This document shows, one piece after another, positions 1 to 7,498 of a DNA stretch of 24,586 nt. How positions within the stretch are numbered: the stretch's first letter is position 1; every line of letters begins with the position of its first letter. This stretch comes from JAFGTP01 sp964472715 (GTDB lineage Bacteria > Fidelibacterota > UBA2242 > JAFGTP01): contig CAYYMT010000047.1 in the NCBI GenBank assembly GCA_964472715.1, positions 1 through 24,586 of the forward strand, in the 5' to 3' direction. The notes under the pieces are model-generated. The model did no database searches. It saw only the letters and a list, made by a program, of their open reading frames with translations, and was not told where the DNA came from. The position numbers and the translations under genes were made by a program.

Positions 1-439
1 TACCCACCATGATCTTTTCAACAATATTTTCCGGTTTGCCTTCGTTTTTACCCTGCTCTCTGAAGATTTCTTTTTCTTTTTCAACAACTTCTTCAGGAAT
101 GCCATCACGATCGACAGCCATCGGGTTTGTCGCTGCGATATGCATACAAATATCATTTACGAAATTTTGAAAATCTTCATTTTTGGATACAAAATCTGTT
201 TCACAGTTTACTTCAATCAGAACACCGATTTTGCTACCGGGGTGAATATAAGCTTGTATAACACCTTCATTTACATCACGACTGGATTTCTTTTCTGCTT
301 TTGCCATTCCTCTTTTTCTGAGAAGTTCAATGGCTTTTTCAATATCGCCTTCAGTCTCAGTAAGGGCTTTTTTACATTCCATCATGCCGATACCGGTTCT
401 GTCTCTCAACTCTTTTACCTGTTTTGCAGAAATGCTCAT
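1..439 (-). CDS. tsf: Elongation factor Ts, N-terminal part (cut by window start)
   Basis: EF-Ts is the guanine-nucleotide exchange factor that recycles EF-Tu-GDP during translation. About 146 residues are visible, beginning MSISAKQVKELRDRTGIGMM. The first ~50 residues are the UBA-like EF-Tu-binding domain, with the family hallmark TGIGMMECKKAL. Further on, EVNCETDFVSKN carries the conserved TDFV core motif. The start is ATG at 439, preceded by an AGAGGA ribosome site. The gene is last of four translation genes on this strand, 34 bases after rpsB, which is a common bacterial pairing. The C-terminal part lies outside the window. Identification is secure. Confidence 0.96.
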   Translation of the reverse strand, partial: MSISAKQVKELRDRTGIGMMECKKALTETEGDIEKAIELLRKRGMAKAEKKSSRDVNEGVIQAYIHPGSKIGVLIEVNCETDFVSKNEDFQNFVNDICMHIAATNPMAVDRDGIPEEVVEKEKEIFREQGKNEGKPENIVEKIMVG

Positions 440-473
440 GAATTGTTCCTCTTTATTTTAAAATTATAATTAT

Positions 474-1175
474 TTATTTAGGGACGTCGAGTTTGGCCTT
501 TTTGCCCTCAACAATCGCCTGAGCAAGGTCATTGATGATCAGTTCAACAGTCTGAACGGAGTCATCATTGGCCGGAATCGGATAATCAATATTATTCGGG
601 TCCGCATTGGTGTCCACAATACCGATTACCGGGATGTTAAGTTTATTGGCTTCTTTTACAGCTGTTTCATTGTACACAACATCAGATACGATCAACACAT
701 CAGGAATTTTTTTCATGCTTTTGATTCCGCGATGCAGTTCCGCCAATTTCAGCCTTTCACGCTCAAGTCTTAATTTTTCTTTTTTGGTCAGGCTGTCTGA
801 ATAACCGGCTGTTTTCATTTTTTCAAGGTTATTCAGGTGTCTGATACTTTTTTTGATAGTAGAAAAGTTTGTCAGTGTGCCGCCCAACCAACGTTCGACA
901 ACATAAAACATTCCTGATTTATCAGCATTTTTGCGAATGATATTGACGGTCTGTCTTTTGGTACCGACAAAAAGTACATCACCATTTTTGCTAACGACTT
1001 TTCTCAGAAAATCACGGGCTTCTTTCAAACATTTCTCAGTTTTGTTGAGGTCCAGAATGTGAATTCCATTTTTCTTCATTAAAACAAAATCCTGCATTTT
1101 CGGATTCCACTTACTTGTCAAGTGTCCAAAGTGAGCACCACTCTCTAATAACTGTTTAAAACTTACTTCACTCAT
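474..1175 (-). CDS. rpsB: 30S ribosomal protein S2
   Basis: S2 is a late-assembling protein on the back of the 30S subunit and helps recruit S1. The 233-residue protein opens MSEVSFKQLLESGAHFGHLT, the standard S2 start. Other hallmarks are WNPKM, the segment FVGTKRQ, RWLGGTLTNF and, near the C terminus, the run IPVIGIVDTNADPNNIDYPI. The length is slightly short for the family because the variable C-terminal tail is brief. The ribosome site is weak (AAGAGA). It sits 24 bases after rpsI and 34 before tsf, so it is almost certainly co-transcribed. Identification is secure. Confidence 0.97.
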   Translation of the reverse strand: MSEVSFKQLLESGAHFGHLTSKWNPKMQDFVLMKKNGIHILDLNKTEKCLKEARDFLRKVVSKNGDVLFVGTKRQTVNIIRKNADKSGMFYVVERWLGGTLTNFSTIKKSIRHLNNLEKMKTAGYSDSLTKKEKLRLERERLKLAELHRGIKSMKKIPDVLIVSDVVYNETAVKEANKLNIPVIGIVDTNADPNNIDYPIPANDDSVQTVELIINDLAQAIVEGKKAKLDVPK

Positions 1176-1199
1176 ATAAAATTATCTCTTTTTTTAATT

Positions 1200-1589
1200 T
1201 TAACGTTTTGAGAACTGGTAACCGCGACGTGCACCGGCCATACCGTATTTTTTTCGTTCTTTTACTCTTGAATCTCTGGTCAATAACCCGGCTGTTTTTA
1301 ATTTACCGCGCAAGGATTCGTCATATTCAACCAACGCTCTTGCCAGGGCTAACCGAATTGCTCCGGCCTGTCCTGTTTGTCCACCGCCATTGGCATTAAC
1401 CTTAATGTCAAATTTGTCTACCATCTCAACAATTACCAAAGGTGAAATAGCTTCGATATAATGACATTCACGGTCAAAAAAATCTTTGATACCACGCGTA
1501 TTGATCTCAAACTTTCCGGTTCCGGGACGCATTACCAGTCTGACTACTGATGCTTTTCTACGTCCAACTGTTACAAATTCTTCCTTCAT
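1200..1589 (-). CDS. rpsI: 30S ribosomal protein S9
   Basis: S9 binds the 30S head, and its basic C-terminal tail reaches the P-site tRNA. The 129-residue protein has the family pattern: VGRRKASVVRLVMRPGTG at the N terminus, VNANGGGQTGQAGAIRLALA in the middle and a basic tail ending in FSKR, with the characteristic terminal Lys-Arg. The Shine-Dalgarno AAGGAT lies inside the last codons of rplM, and the start codon is 7 bases after the rplM stop, so translation of the two is likely coupled. L13-S9 adjacency is nearly universal in bacteria. Identification is secure. Confidence 0.97.
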   Translation of the reverse strand: MKEEFVTVGRRKASVVRLVMRPGTGKFEINTRGIKDFFDRECHYIEAISPLVIVEMVDKFDIKVNANGGGQTGQAGAIRLALARALVEYDESLRGKLKTAGLLTRDSRVKERKKYGMAGARRGYQFSKR

Positions 1590-1596
1590 ATCAGGC

Positions 1597-2046
1597 TTAT
1601 CCTTCTACTTTTAATTCTTCCGGTTGCTGTGCCAGGTGTGGATTTTCAGCGCCAGCATAGACCTTCAATTTTTTCATCATTTTTCGTCCCAGAGAATTTT
1701 TTGGCAGCATTCCTTTGACAGATTTTTCAATAACACGTTCCGGATATTTTGCCATTAATTCTTTGATACTGGTAAATTTTTCACTCCCAATGTATCCTGA
1801 ATGTGAAAAGTATTTTTTTATCTCTGTTTTTTTACCAGTCAGACGAACTTTTTCAGCGTTGACCACTACTACAAAATCTCTCATGTTTTCGTAAGGTGTA
1901 AATTCGGGGCGTTGTTTACCTCTCAGTACGCTTGCTACCTGAGAAGCCAAACGACCGAGAACAACACCATCAGCATCGACTACATGCCATTTTTCTTTTA
2001 CGTCATTCTGTTTTGGAAAATATGTTTTAAACATTTCTTCTCTCAT
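1597..2046 (-). CDS. rplM: 50S ribosomal protein L13
   Basis: L13 is an early-assembly protein of the 50S subunit. Hallmarks are WHVVDADGVVLGRLASQVA, the run VVVNAEKVRLTGKK, YFSHSGYIGS and the motif VKGMLPKNSLGRKMMKKLKV. It is the first gene of the rplM-rpsI-rpsB-tsf unit. Two in-frame starts are possible: the ATG at 2046 (149 residues), or the ATG at 2034 (145 residues, starting MFKTYFPK), which is preceded by a purine-rich GAGAGAAG. I keep the longer form but the shorter start is quite possible. A candidate promoter lies about 40 bases upstream. Identification is secure. Confidence 0.96.
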   Translation of the reverse strand: MREEMFKTYFPKQNDVKEKWHVVDADGVVLGRLASQVASVLRGKQRPEFTPYENMRDFVVVVNAEKVRLTGKKTEIKKYFSHSGYIGSEKFTSIKELMAKYPERVIEKSVKGMLPKNSLGRKMMKKLKVYAGAENPHLAQQPEELKVEG

Positions 2047-2083
2047 TTATTATTTTATTATTTTCTACCTACAAAAAAGCAGA

Positions 2084-2114
2084 CAAACTTACTATTGACT
2101 TTTTTTATAATCAA
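2084..2114 (-). promoter_or_regulatory. Candidate promoter of the rplM-rpsI-rpsB-tsf operon
   Basis: Read on the minus strand there is TTGATT, 17 bases, then TAAGTT followed by TG. The last part also reads TAAGTTTG, which fits the Bacteroidota -7 consensus TAnnTTTG, with a TTG at the expected upstream distance. Either reading places the transcription start about 35 bases before the rplM start codon. The -10 match to the ordinary consensus is weak, so this is a candidate only. Confidence 0.38.
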
Positions 2115-2130
2115 GTTTTTTTTTGATTAT
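2107..2130. repeat. 8-bp perfect inverted repeat in the divergent rplM/tex region
   Basis: ATAATCAA at 2107-2114 is matched by TTGATTAT at 2123-2130, around an 8-base T-rich spacer. One arm covers the -35 element of the candidate rplM promoter. It could be a protein-binding palindrome, or chance in AT-rich DNA. The rest of 2047-2331 is AT-rich, and I see no convincing promoter for tex in it. Confidence 0.35.
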
Positions 2131-2331
2131 TTAACTGTCAGTATGACAATTCAATAAAGCTGAATATCTCCTTGAATTTCAAAAACTTAATTTCAATCAT
2201 ATTAACCGGCAGAAAAACCCGTTTACCTTCTTCCTGCTTTTTGATTCCTGAAACCCATTAATTCGATTCTATTTTTTCAACAATTTTGTTATATTTCGAA
2301 CTGTCATAAATAATCAAAACAAGTGAGTTCA

Positions 2332-4494
2332 ATGGAATCAAAATTTTTTCAGCAAATCGCTCGGGAATTAACTCTAAATCTTTCACAGGTTGAAAAAACT
2401 GTCAAATTAGTGGATGAAGGCAACACAGTCCCTTTCATCGCCAGATACAGGAAAGAAGTTACAAATAAATTGGATGAAGACCAAATTCGGGCCATCATCG
2501 AAAAGATAGATTTTTTGCGGACACTGGAAGCCCGCAAAGAAACCATTCTGAAAACCATTGATGAGCAGGGCAAACTAACACCGGAATTGAAACGCACCAT
2601 CCAAAATTGTATGGACCCGCAGAAACTGGAAGACCTCTATCTTCCCTATAAACCCAAAAAACTGACCCGCGCAACAATGGCTAAAAACAAAGGCCTGGAG
2701 CCCCTGGCAAATTTGATTTTGCTTCAGCGGGAAAGCAAAAAATCCCCGCAAGAGATCGCAAAGGAGTTTGTTGATCCCGAAAAAGAAGTCAATTCACCGG
2801 AAGAAGCGCTGCAGGGCGCCGAAGATATTATCGCGGAAATGATTTCCGACGACGCTGACAACCGCCAATTCATCCGGGATTTCACCTGGAAAAAGGGGCT
2901 GCTGGAAACCGGCGTCCGTAAAAAACTAGCTGAGGAAGAAACCGTCTATGAAATGTATTACGATTATTCCGAAAAACTATCAACACTTCCTTCTCATCGC
3001 ATCCTTGCCATCAACCGGGGTGAAAAACAAAAAATATTGCGTGTGAAAATAAATGTGGATACCGAGCCTGTCATCCATTTTCTTGAACAAAAATACATCA
3101 CAAATCCAAAATCAGTTTTTCTGACCCATTTAAAGAACGCCCTCAGCGACGCCTACACCCGTTTAATTTCCAAAGCCATTGAACGGGAAGTACGGAAGGC
3201 CCTCACTGAACAGGCCGAAGAAAAAGCGATCCAGGTATTTGCTGACAATTTAAAAAAACTATTACTGCAGCCACCATTGCAAAACCAGATCATTCTCGGC
3301 ATCGACCCGGCCTACAGAACCGGCTGTAAAGTTGCTGTCATCGATCAGACCGGAAAATACCTGGCGGGAAATACGATCTTCCCTCATCCGCCGCAAAATC
3401 GTTACGCTGAGGCAAAAAACACATTGGCGAAGATGATCGAAAAACATCAAGTGACTTCCATTGCTATTGGCAATGGCACCGCCTCCCGGGAAACCGAAGC
3501 AATGGTTGCGGAACTGATCTCTGAGTTGGAAAATCCCGATCTAAAGTATATCATCGTCGATGAAGCGGGAGCGTCTGTATATTCAGCCTCAAAAACCGCG
3601 AAAGAAGAATTTCCTGAACTGGAAGCCAGTTTACGGGGCAATATTTCCATTGCCCGGCGGTTGCTGGACCCCTTGTCGGAATTGGTAAAAATCGATCCCA
3701 AATCCATCGGTGTCGGTCAATATCAGCATGATGTTAATCAGAAAAAATTAACCGAAACCCTAAATTTTGTTGTCGAGGATTGTGTCAACCAGGTGGGCGT
3801 AAATCTCAATACAGCTTCGGCTTCGTTACTGCAACATGTTTCCGGACTAACCAGCCGCACTGCGCAAAACATTGTAAAATACCGAATTGAACACGGCCGG
3901 TTCCTGAACCGTGAAAACCTGAAACAGGTCCCCGGAATCGGTTTAACATCCTTTCAACAATCAGCCGGGTTTTTGCGCATTCCCAATTCAGAAAATATTT
4001 TGGACAACACCTCAATTCACCCGGAATCCTATGGAACCACCAAAAAATTACTAAAAAAATTCGATATCAAGAACCTGAATATCGGCGGAAAATTACTGAA
4101 ATTAAAAGCGAAAGACTACAACCTGTCCAAACTGGCCGATGAATTAGTGGTCGGCGTGCCAACCCTGGAAGATATTTTGTTAAACCTGGAAAAACCGGGC
4201 CTCGATCCCAGGGATGAATTACCCAAACCGATCTTTAAATCCAATATTGTCAAAATAGAAGACTTACAGGAAGGCATGACCCTGCAGGGAACTGTCAGAA
4301 ATGTAGTGGATTTTGGCGCCTTTGTGGATATTGGACTGAAACAGGCCGGGCTGATCCACATCAGTGAATTATCCAACAAATTCATCAAAGACCCAAAAGA
4401 TATCGTCTCAGTCGGTGATATTGTGAAAGTCCGGATATTATCCATAGATTCCAGTCGTGGCCGCATCGGGCTCAGTATGAAAAATATACAATAA
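2332..4494 (+). CDS. tex: Tex-family S1 RNA-binding transcription accessory protein
   Basis: Tex is a conserved nucleic-acid-binding protein tied to transcription and RNA turnover; its exact role differs between species. In order: the N-terminal Tex helical region (QIARELTLNLSQVEKTVKLV, then TVPFIARYRKE); a YqgF/RNase H-like domain in the middle, beginning ILGIDPAYRTGCKVAVID; helix-hairpin-helix repeats (VGVNLNTASASLL, VPGIGLTSFQQSAGF); and a C-terminal S1 domain (MTLQGTVRNVVDFGAFVDIG through GRIGLSMKN). The ~720-residue length is normal, if slightly short. I chose the ATG at 2332, which has AGTGAG upstream. A GTG at 2323 would add three residues but has no ribosome site. der follows after 15 bases, suggesting co-transcription. 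Confidence 0.93.
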   Translation: MESKFFQQIARELTLNLSQVEKTVKLVDEGNTVPFIARYRKEVTNKLDEDQIRAIIEKIDFLRTLEARKETILKTIDEQGKLTPELKRTIQNCMDPQKLEDLYLPYKPKKLTRATMAKNKGLEPLANLILLQRESKKSPQEIAKEFVDPEKEVNSPEEALQGAEDIIAEMISDDADNRQFIRDFTWKKGLLETGVRKKLAEEETVYEMYYDYSEKLSTLPSHRILAINRGEKQKILRVKINVDTEPVIHFLEQKYITNPKSVFLTHLKNALSDAYTRLISKAIEREVRKALTEQAEEKAIQVFADNLKKLLLQPPLQNQIILGIDPAYRTGCKVAVIDQTGKYLAGNTIFPHPPQNRYAEAKNTLAKMIEKHQVTSIAIGNGTASRETEAMVAELISELENPDLKYIIVDEAGASVYSASKTAKEEFPELEASLRGNISIARRLLDPLSELVKIDPKSIGVGQYQHDVNQKKLTETLNFVVEDCVNQVGVNLNTASASLLQHVSGLTSRTAQNIVKYRIEHGRFLNRENLKQVPGIGLTSFQQSAGFLRIPNSENILDNTSIHPESYGTTKKLLKKFDIKNLNIGGKLLKLKAKDYNLSKLADELVVGVPTLEDILLNLEKPGLDPRDELPKPIFKSNIVKIEDLQEGMTLQGTVRNVVDFGAFVDIGLKQAGLIHISELSNKFIKDPKDIVSVGDIVKVRILSIDSSRGRIGLSMKNIQ

Positions 4495-4509
4495 GGAGAA
4501 TACTATAAA

Positions 4510-5829
4510 ATGCCAGTTATTAAACCAGTCGTTGCAATCATCGGGAAGCCAAACACCGGCAAATCCACTCTGTTCAACCGGCTTTTGCAAAAACAAAAAT
4601 CAATCGTTCATGATGAAGAGGGCGTCACCCGTGACAGAATATATGACACTGTGTCCTGGGCCGGCCGCCAGTTTATTTTAATTGACACCGGCGGATTTAT
4701 TCCGGACAAGGATGATGACATCAACAAGGCGGTCAAAGACCACATTTTTTATGCCATCGACGAAGCCGATCTGGTTATCTTCCTGGTCGACGGTACCCAG
4801 GAACTGACCACCACAGAATGGGAGTTTGCCAATCATATCCGCAAAATCGATAAAAAAACCATTCTTGTTGTCAATAAAAGCGACAATGAAATTCGCGAAA
4901 AAGAAATATTCCATTACTTTGAACTGGGGCTGGGTGAACCCTTTCCCATTTCAGCGCTAATCGGCCGCCGCACCGGTGATCTCCTGGACCTTATCATTGA
5001 GAAATTGCCACGGGAAGTGGAGGACACCTTTGAAGAACCGGATATAATGAAACTCGCCTTTGTGGGCCGTCCCAATGCGGGAAAATCATCGCTCACCAAC
5101 TGTCTGCTGGGTAAAGATCAGGCAATTGTCACCGATATTCCCGGCACTACACGGGATTCTGTTGATACAAAAATCAAATATCATGGGGACGAACTGGTAT
5201 TGATTGATACTGCCGGTCTCCGTAAGAAAGCCAAAGTCAAAGATAATGTGGAATTTTTCAGCACTGTGCGCTCCAACCGCGCCATTTCCAGGTCAAATAT
5301 CTGTGTACTGGTGATCGATTCCACCCTGGGTTTTCAGCGTCAGGACGTTAATATTTGCCGCGCCATTATCGAAGCGCGCAAAGGCCTGATCATCGTCATG
5401 AATAAATGGGACCTGGTGGAAAAAGATACCAATACCATGAAAAAGACCATGGATAAAATTATTTACAAAGACAGACAATTGCAGTACTATCCGATATTAT
5501 TCACCTCCGCGGTAAATAACCGGCGCGTCTTTGAAATCATCAAAATTGCCCGGGAAGTTTACACAACTTTTCAGAAAAAAATTCCCACTAAAAAATTAAA
5601 CGATATTATGCTGCCTATCGTCAAAAAAACACCGCCGCCGGCCAACTACGGAAAATTCATCCAGATCAAATATGTCGCCCAGATCAGGAGCAATCCCCCC
5701 CTGATCGCCTTCTACTCCAATTTCCCGCAGTATTTGACCAAAGAGTACAAAAAGTTCCTGGATAATCAACTGCGGAAACATTTCGAATTTTTCGGCGTAC
5801 CAGTTGGCGTGAGCTTTCGTCATAAATGA
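4510..5829 (+). CDS. der: Ribosome biogenesis GTPase Der (EngA)
   Basis: Der is an essential double GTPase acting in late 50S subunit assembly. The 439-residue protein has two tandem Era-like G domains. The first has its P-loop at residues 12-20 (GKPNTGKST), then DTGG and NKSD. The second has its P-loop at 186-194 (GRPNAGKSS), then DTAGLRKKAKV and NKWD. It ends with the KH-like domain (residues ~360-439, containing PPPANYGKFIQIKYVAQ). The length is normal. AAGGAG at 4493-4498 overlaps the tex stop codon and serves this start, so the two are probably translationally linked. Identification is secure. Confidence 0.97.
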   Translation: MPVIKPVVAIIGKPNTGKSTLFNRLLQKQKSIVHDEEGVTRDRIYDTVSWAGRQFILIDTGGFIPDKDDDINKAVKDHIFYAIDEADLVIFLVDGTQELTTTEWEFANHIRKIDKKTILVVNKSDNEIREKEIFHYFELGLGEPFPISALIGRRTGDLLDLIIEKLPREVEDTFEEPDIMKLAFVGRPNAGKSSLTNCLLGKDQAIVTDIPGTTRDSVDTKIKYHGDELVLIDTAGLRKKAKVKDNVEFFSTVRSNRAISRSNICVLVIDSTLGFQRQDVNICRAIIEARKGLIIVMNKWDLVEKDTNTMKKTMDKIIYKDRQLQYYPILFTSAVNNRRVFEIIKIAREVYTTFQKKIPTKKLNDIMLPIVKKTPPPANYGKFIQIKYVAQIRSNPPLIAFYSNFPQYLTKEYKKFLDNQLRKHFEFFGVPVGVSFRHK

Positions 5830-5877
5830 TGTAACCAAAGTGATTTCATCTATTCGTAATATATAAAAGGATTATAA

Positions 5878-7488
5878 ATGCGCAGACTCCTGAAATTCTT
5901 ATTTTTAATCGTGATAATCATTAATGGTCAGGCCTATTCCGAAAATCTTTCACAAGAAAAATTGCTGGAAAACCAGGCAATCAAACACAGTTTTACTTCC
6001 GAATCTCTGACTAAACCAGCCGCAGGCCGGCCCGATTACCTGCCGGAAACCTATCTGTCTAAAAACAGTAATTTCAAAATTCACTATACAACCGAAGGAA
6101 CACATGCCGTGCCTTCAGAATCTACCAATCCGGACAATGTTCCGGATTTCGTCTATGTGGCGGCGGAAGCGGCGGAACGGGCCTATTTTGTATTGGTGGA
6201 TTCCCTCGGTTTTGATGCCCCACCTGTGGATGGCATTGACGGCGACGCGCTCGATATCTACATCAAAAATTTCGGCGGCAGCCAGTATGCCTTAACTTAT
6301 CCTGAAAACCTGGTACAGGAAACGTCACGTCCTTACGATTACACCTCCTATTTGGAAGTGGATAACGACTACACGGAATCTTCCTATTACACCAAAGGAT
6401 TGGATGCTTTGCGGGTTACTGTTGCCCATGAATTTTTTCATATGATCCAGTTGGGGTATAATTTTGACACCAGTAGTTATCTGGACCGCATGAGTCAGGG
6501 AGACCGCTTTTTCTTTGAATGGACATCCACATGGTTTGAGGATTTTTCTTATCCGGAAGTGAATGACTATATCAATTACGCGAAAAGCTACTCATATTAC
6601 CCTGATGATAATCTCTGGTCTTCCAGTTACTGGTACTCTCACGGTATTTTTCTTAAATTCATTATTGACAATTATTCCATTGATATTATCAAAAAAACCT
6701 GGAATAAAATTAAAAGTGAAGAGCGGGCCTTTTACGCCTTACAATCGACAATTCGCGAGGAAACGAACGGAACACTCTCAGAACTTTACAACGAGTACTG
6801 CCAGCGTATGTATTTTACCGGAATACGCTATGATGATGATCTCGCGGTAAGTACTGATGCACAGTATTTTCCCTATCTGCGTATCAACTGGTCCGATCGC
6901 TACGACTATGATAATTTTTTGAATATCAACAATGACATTCCCGCTTTTGCGACCCTGCCGATCGATGTGGCTTTTTCAGACGGCCAGCATTTCGGTTTAA
7001 TGGCGGAAAATAATTTCTCCGGTAATTTTGAGGGCAGTTACATCTTTGATGATAATAAACGCATTGAAACCGGTTTTTTCAATCTCCAAAAAGACCACTA
7101 TATCGGCAAAAGTTCCACCGGTGATACATTGACCTTATTTATCACGAACAAAAGTGAAAGCAATACTGAAAATCTCACTTTGAGCATTGATTTTGTGACA
7201 CCACCGAATTTATTGGCAATCGATAAAATCTTTCCCAATCCGGTGGATGCCAACGGACAAATCACTCTCAATATTGCCACCAGTGAAAGCACTGAAAAAC
7301 TCACCATCAGTTGCTATAATCTGCTGGGCCAAACCCTTTTTGTAAAAGATTTCACAAAATCACCCTCCAATCAATACATTTTGTCTTTTTCTGAATCCAT
7401 AAATTATCCTTTGGCCAGCGGCATCTACCTGCTGAAAGTCAAAGCCGATGGGAAAGAAAAGGTGGAGAAATTTACGATCATAAAATAA
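5878..7488 (+). CDS. Secreted zinc metalloprotease-like protein with T9SS-type C-terminal sorting domain (copy 1)
   Basis: A 536-residue protein. Residues 1-21 form a signal peptide (basic MRRLLKF, a hydrophobic stretch, cleavage near QAYS). A catalytic-looking domain contains HEFFH with H184, E185 and H188, an HExxH zinc motif. E214, in FEWTSTWFED, is a plausible third zinc ligand about 25 residues later. The pattern resembles the MXAN_6640-type putative metalloproteases. From ~450 to the end is a beta-rich domain starting IFPNPVDA (F452) and ending in the sorting-signal-like SGIYLLKVKADGKEKVEKF. I infer export through the Sec and type IX systems to the surface or medium; the substrate is unknown. 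AAGGAT precedes the start. A paralogue follows 10 bases later. Confidence 0.8.
   Translation: MRRLLKFLFLIVIIINGQAYSENLSQEKLLENQAIKHSFTSESLTKPAAGRPDYLPETYLSKNSNFKIHYTTEGTHAVPSESTNPDNVPDFVYVAAEAAERAYFVLVDSLGFDAPPVDGIDGDALDIYIKNFGGSQYALTYPENLVQETSRPYDYTSYLEVDNDYTESSYYTKGLDALRVTVAHEFFHMIQLGYNFDTSSYLDRMSQGDRFFFEWTSTWFEDFSYPEVNDYINYAKSYSYYPDDNLWSSSYWYSHGIFLKFIIDNYSIDIIKKTWNKIKSEERAFYALQSTIREETNGTLSELYNEYCQRMYFTGIRYDDDLAVSTDAQYFPYLRINWSDRYDYDNFLNINNDIPAFATLPIDVAFSDGQHFGLMAENNFSGNFEGSYIFDDNKRIETGFFNLQKDHYIGKSSTGDTLTLFITNKSESNTENLTLSIDFVTPPNLLAIDKIFPNPVDANGQITLNIATSESTEKLTISCYNLLGQTLFVKDFTKSPSNQYILSFSESINYPLASGIYLLKVKADGKEKVEKFTIIK
7399..7484 (+). repeat. Near-identical C-terminal coding repeat, unit 1
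   Basis: These 86 bases match 8990-9075 with two mismatches (at 7410 and 7413); the last 71 bases (7414-7484) are identical. They encode NYPLASGIYLLKVKADGKEK and the remaining tail of the sorting-signal domain. The genes upstream of this block have diverged widely, even at conserved residues. Confidence 0.9.
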
Positions 7489-7498
7489 AATTTTATAC

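Noticed and set aside
140..469. A plus-strand reading frame of 109 codons
   Set aside because: It is the antisense of tsf, whose protein is clearly recognisable on the other strand.
2106..2111. A plus-strand TATAAT as a tex promoter, paired with TTGACT at 2095-2100
   Set aside because: The spacer is only five bases, far too short, and the site is more than 200 bases from tex.
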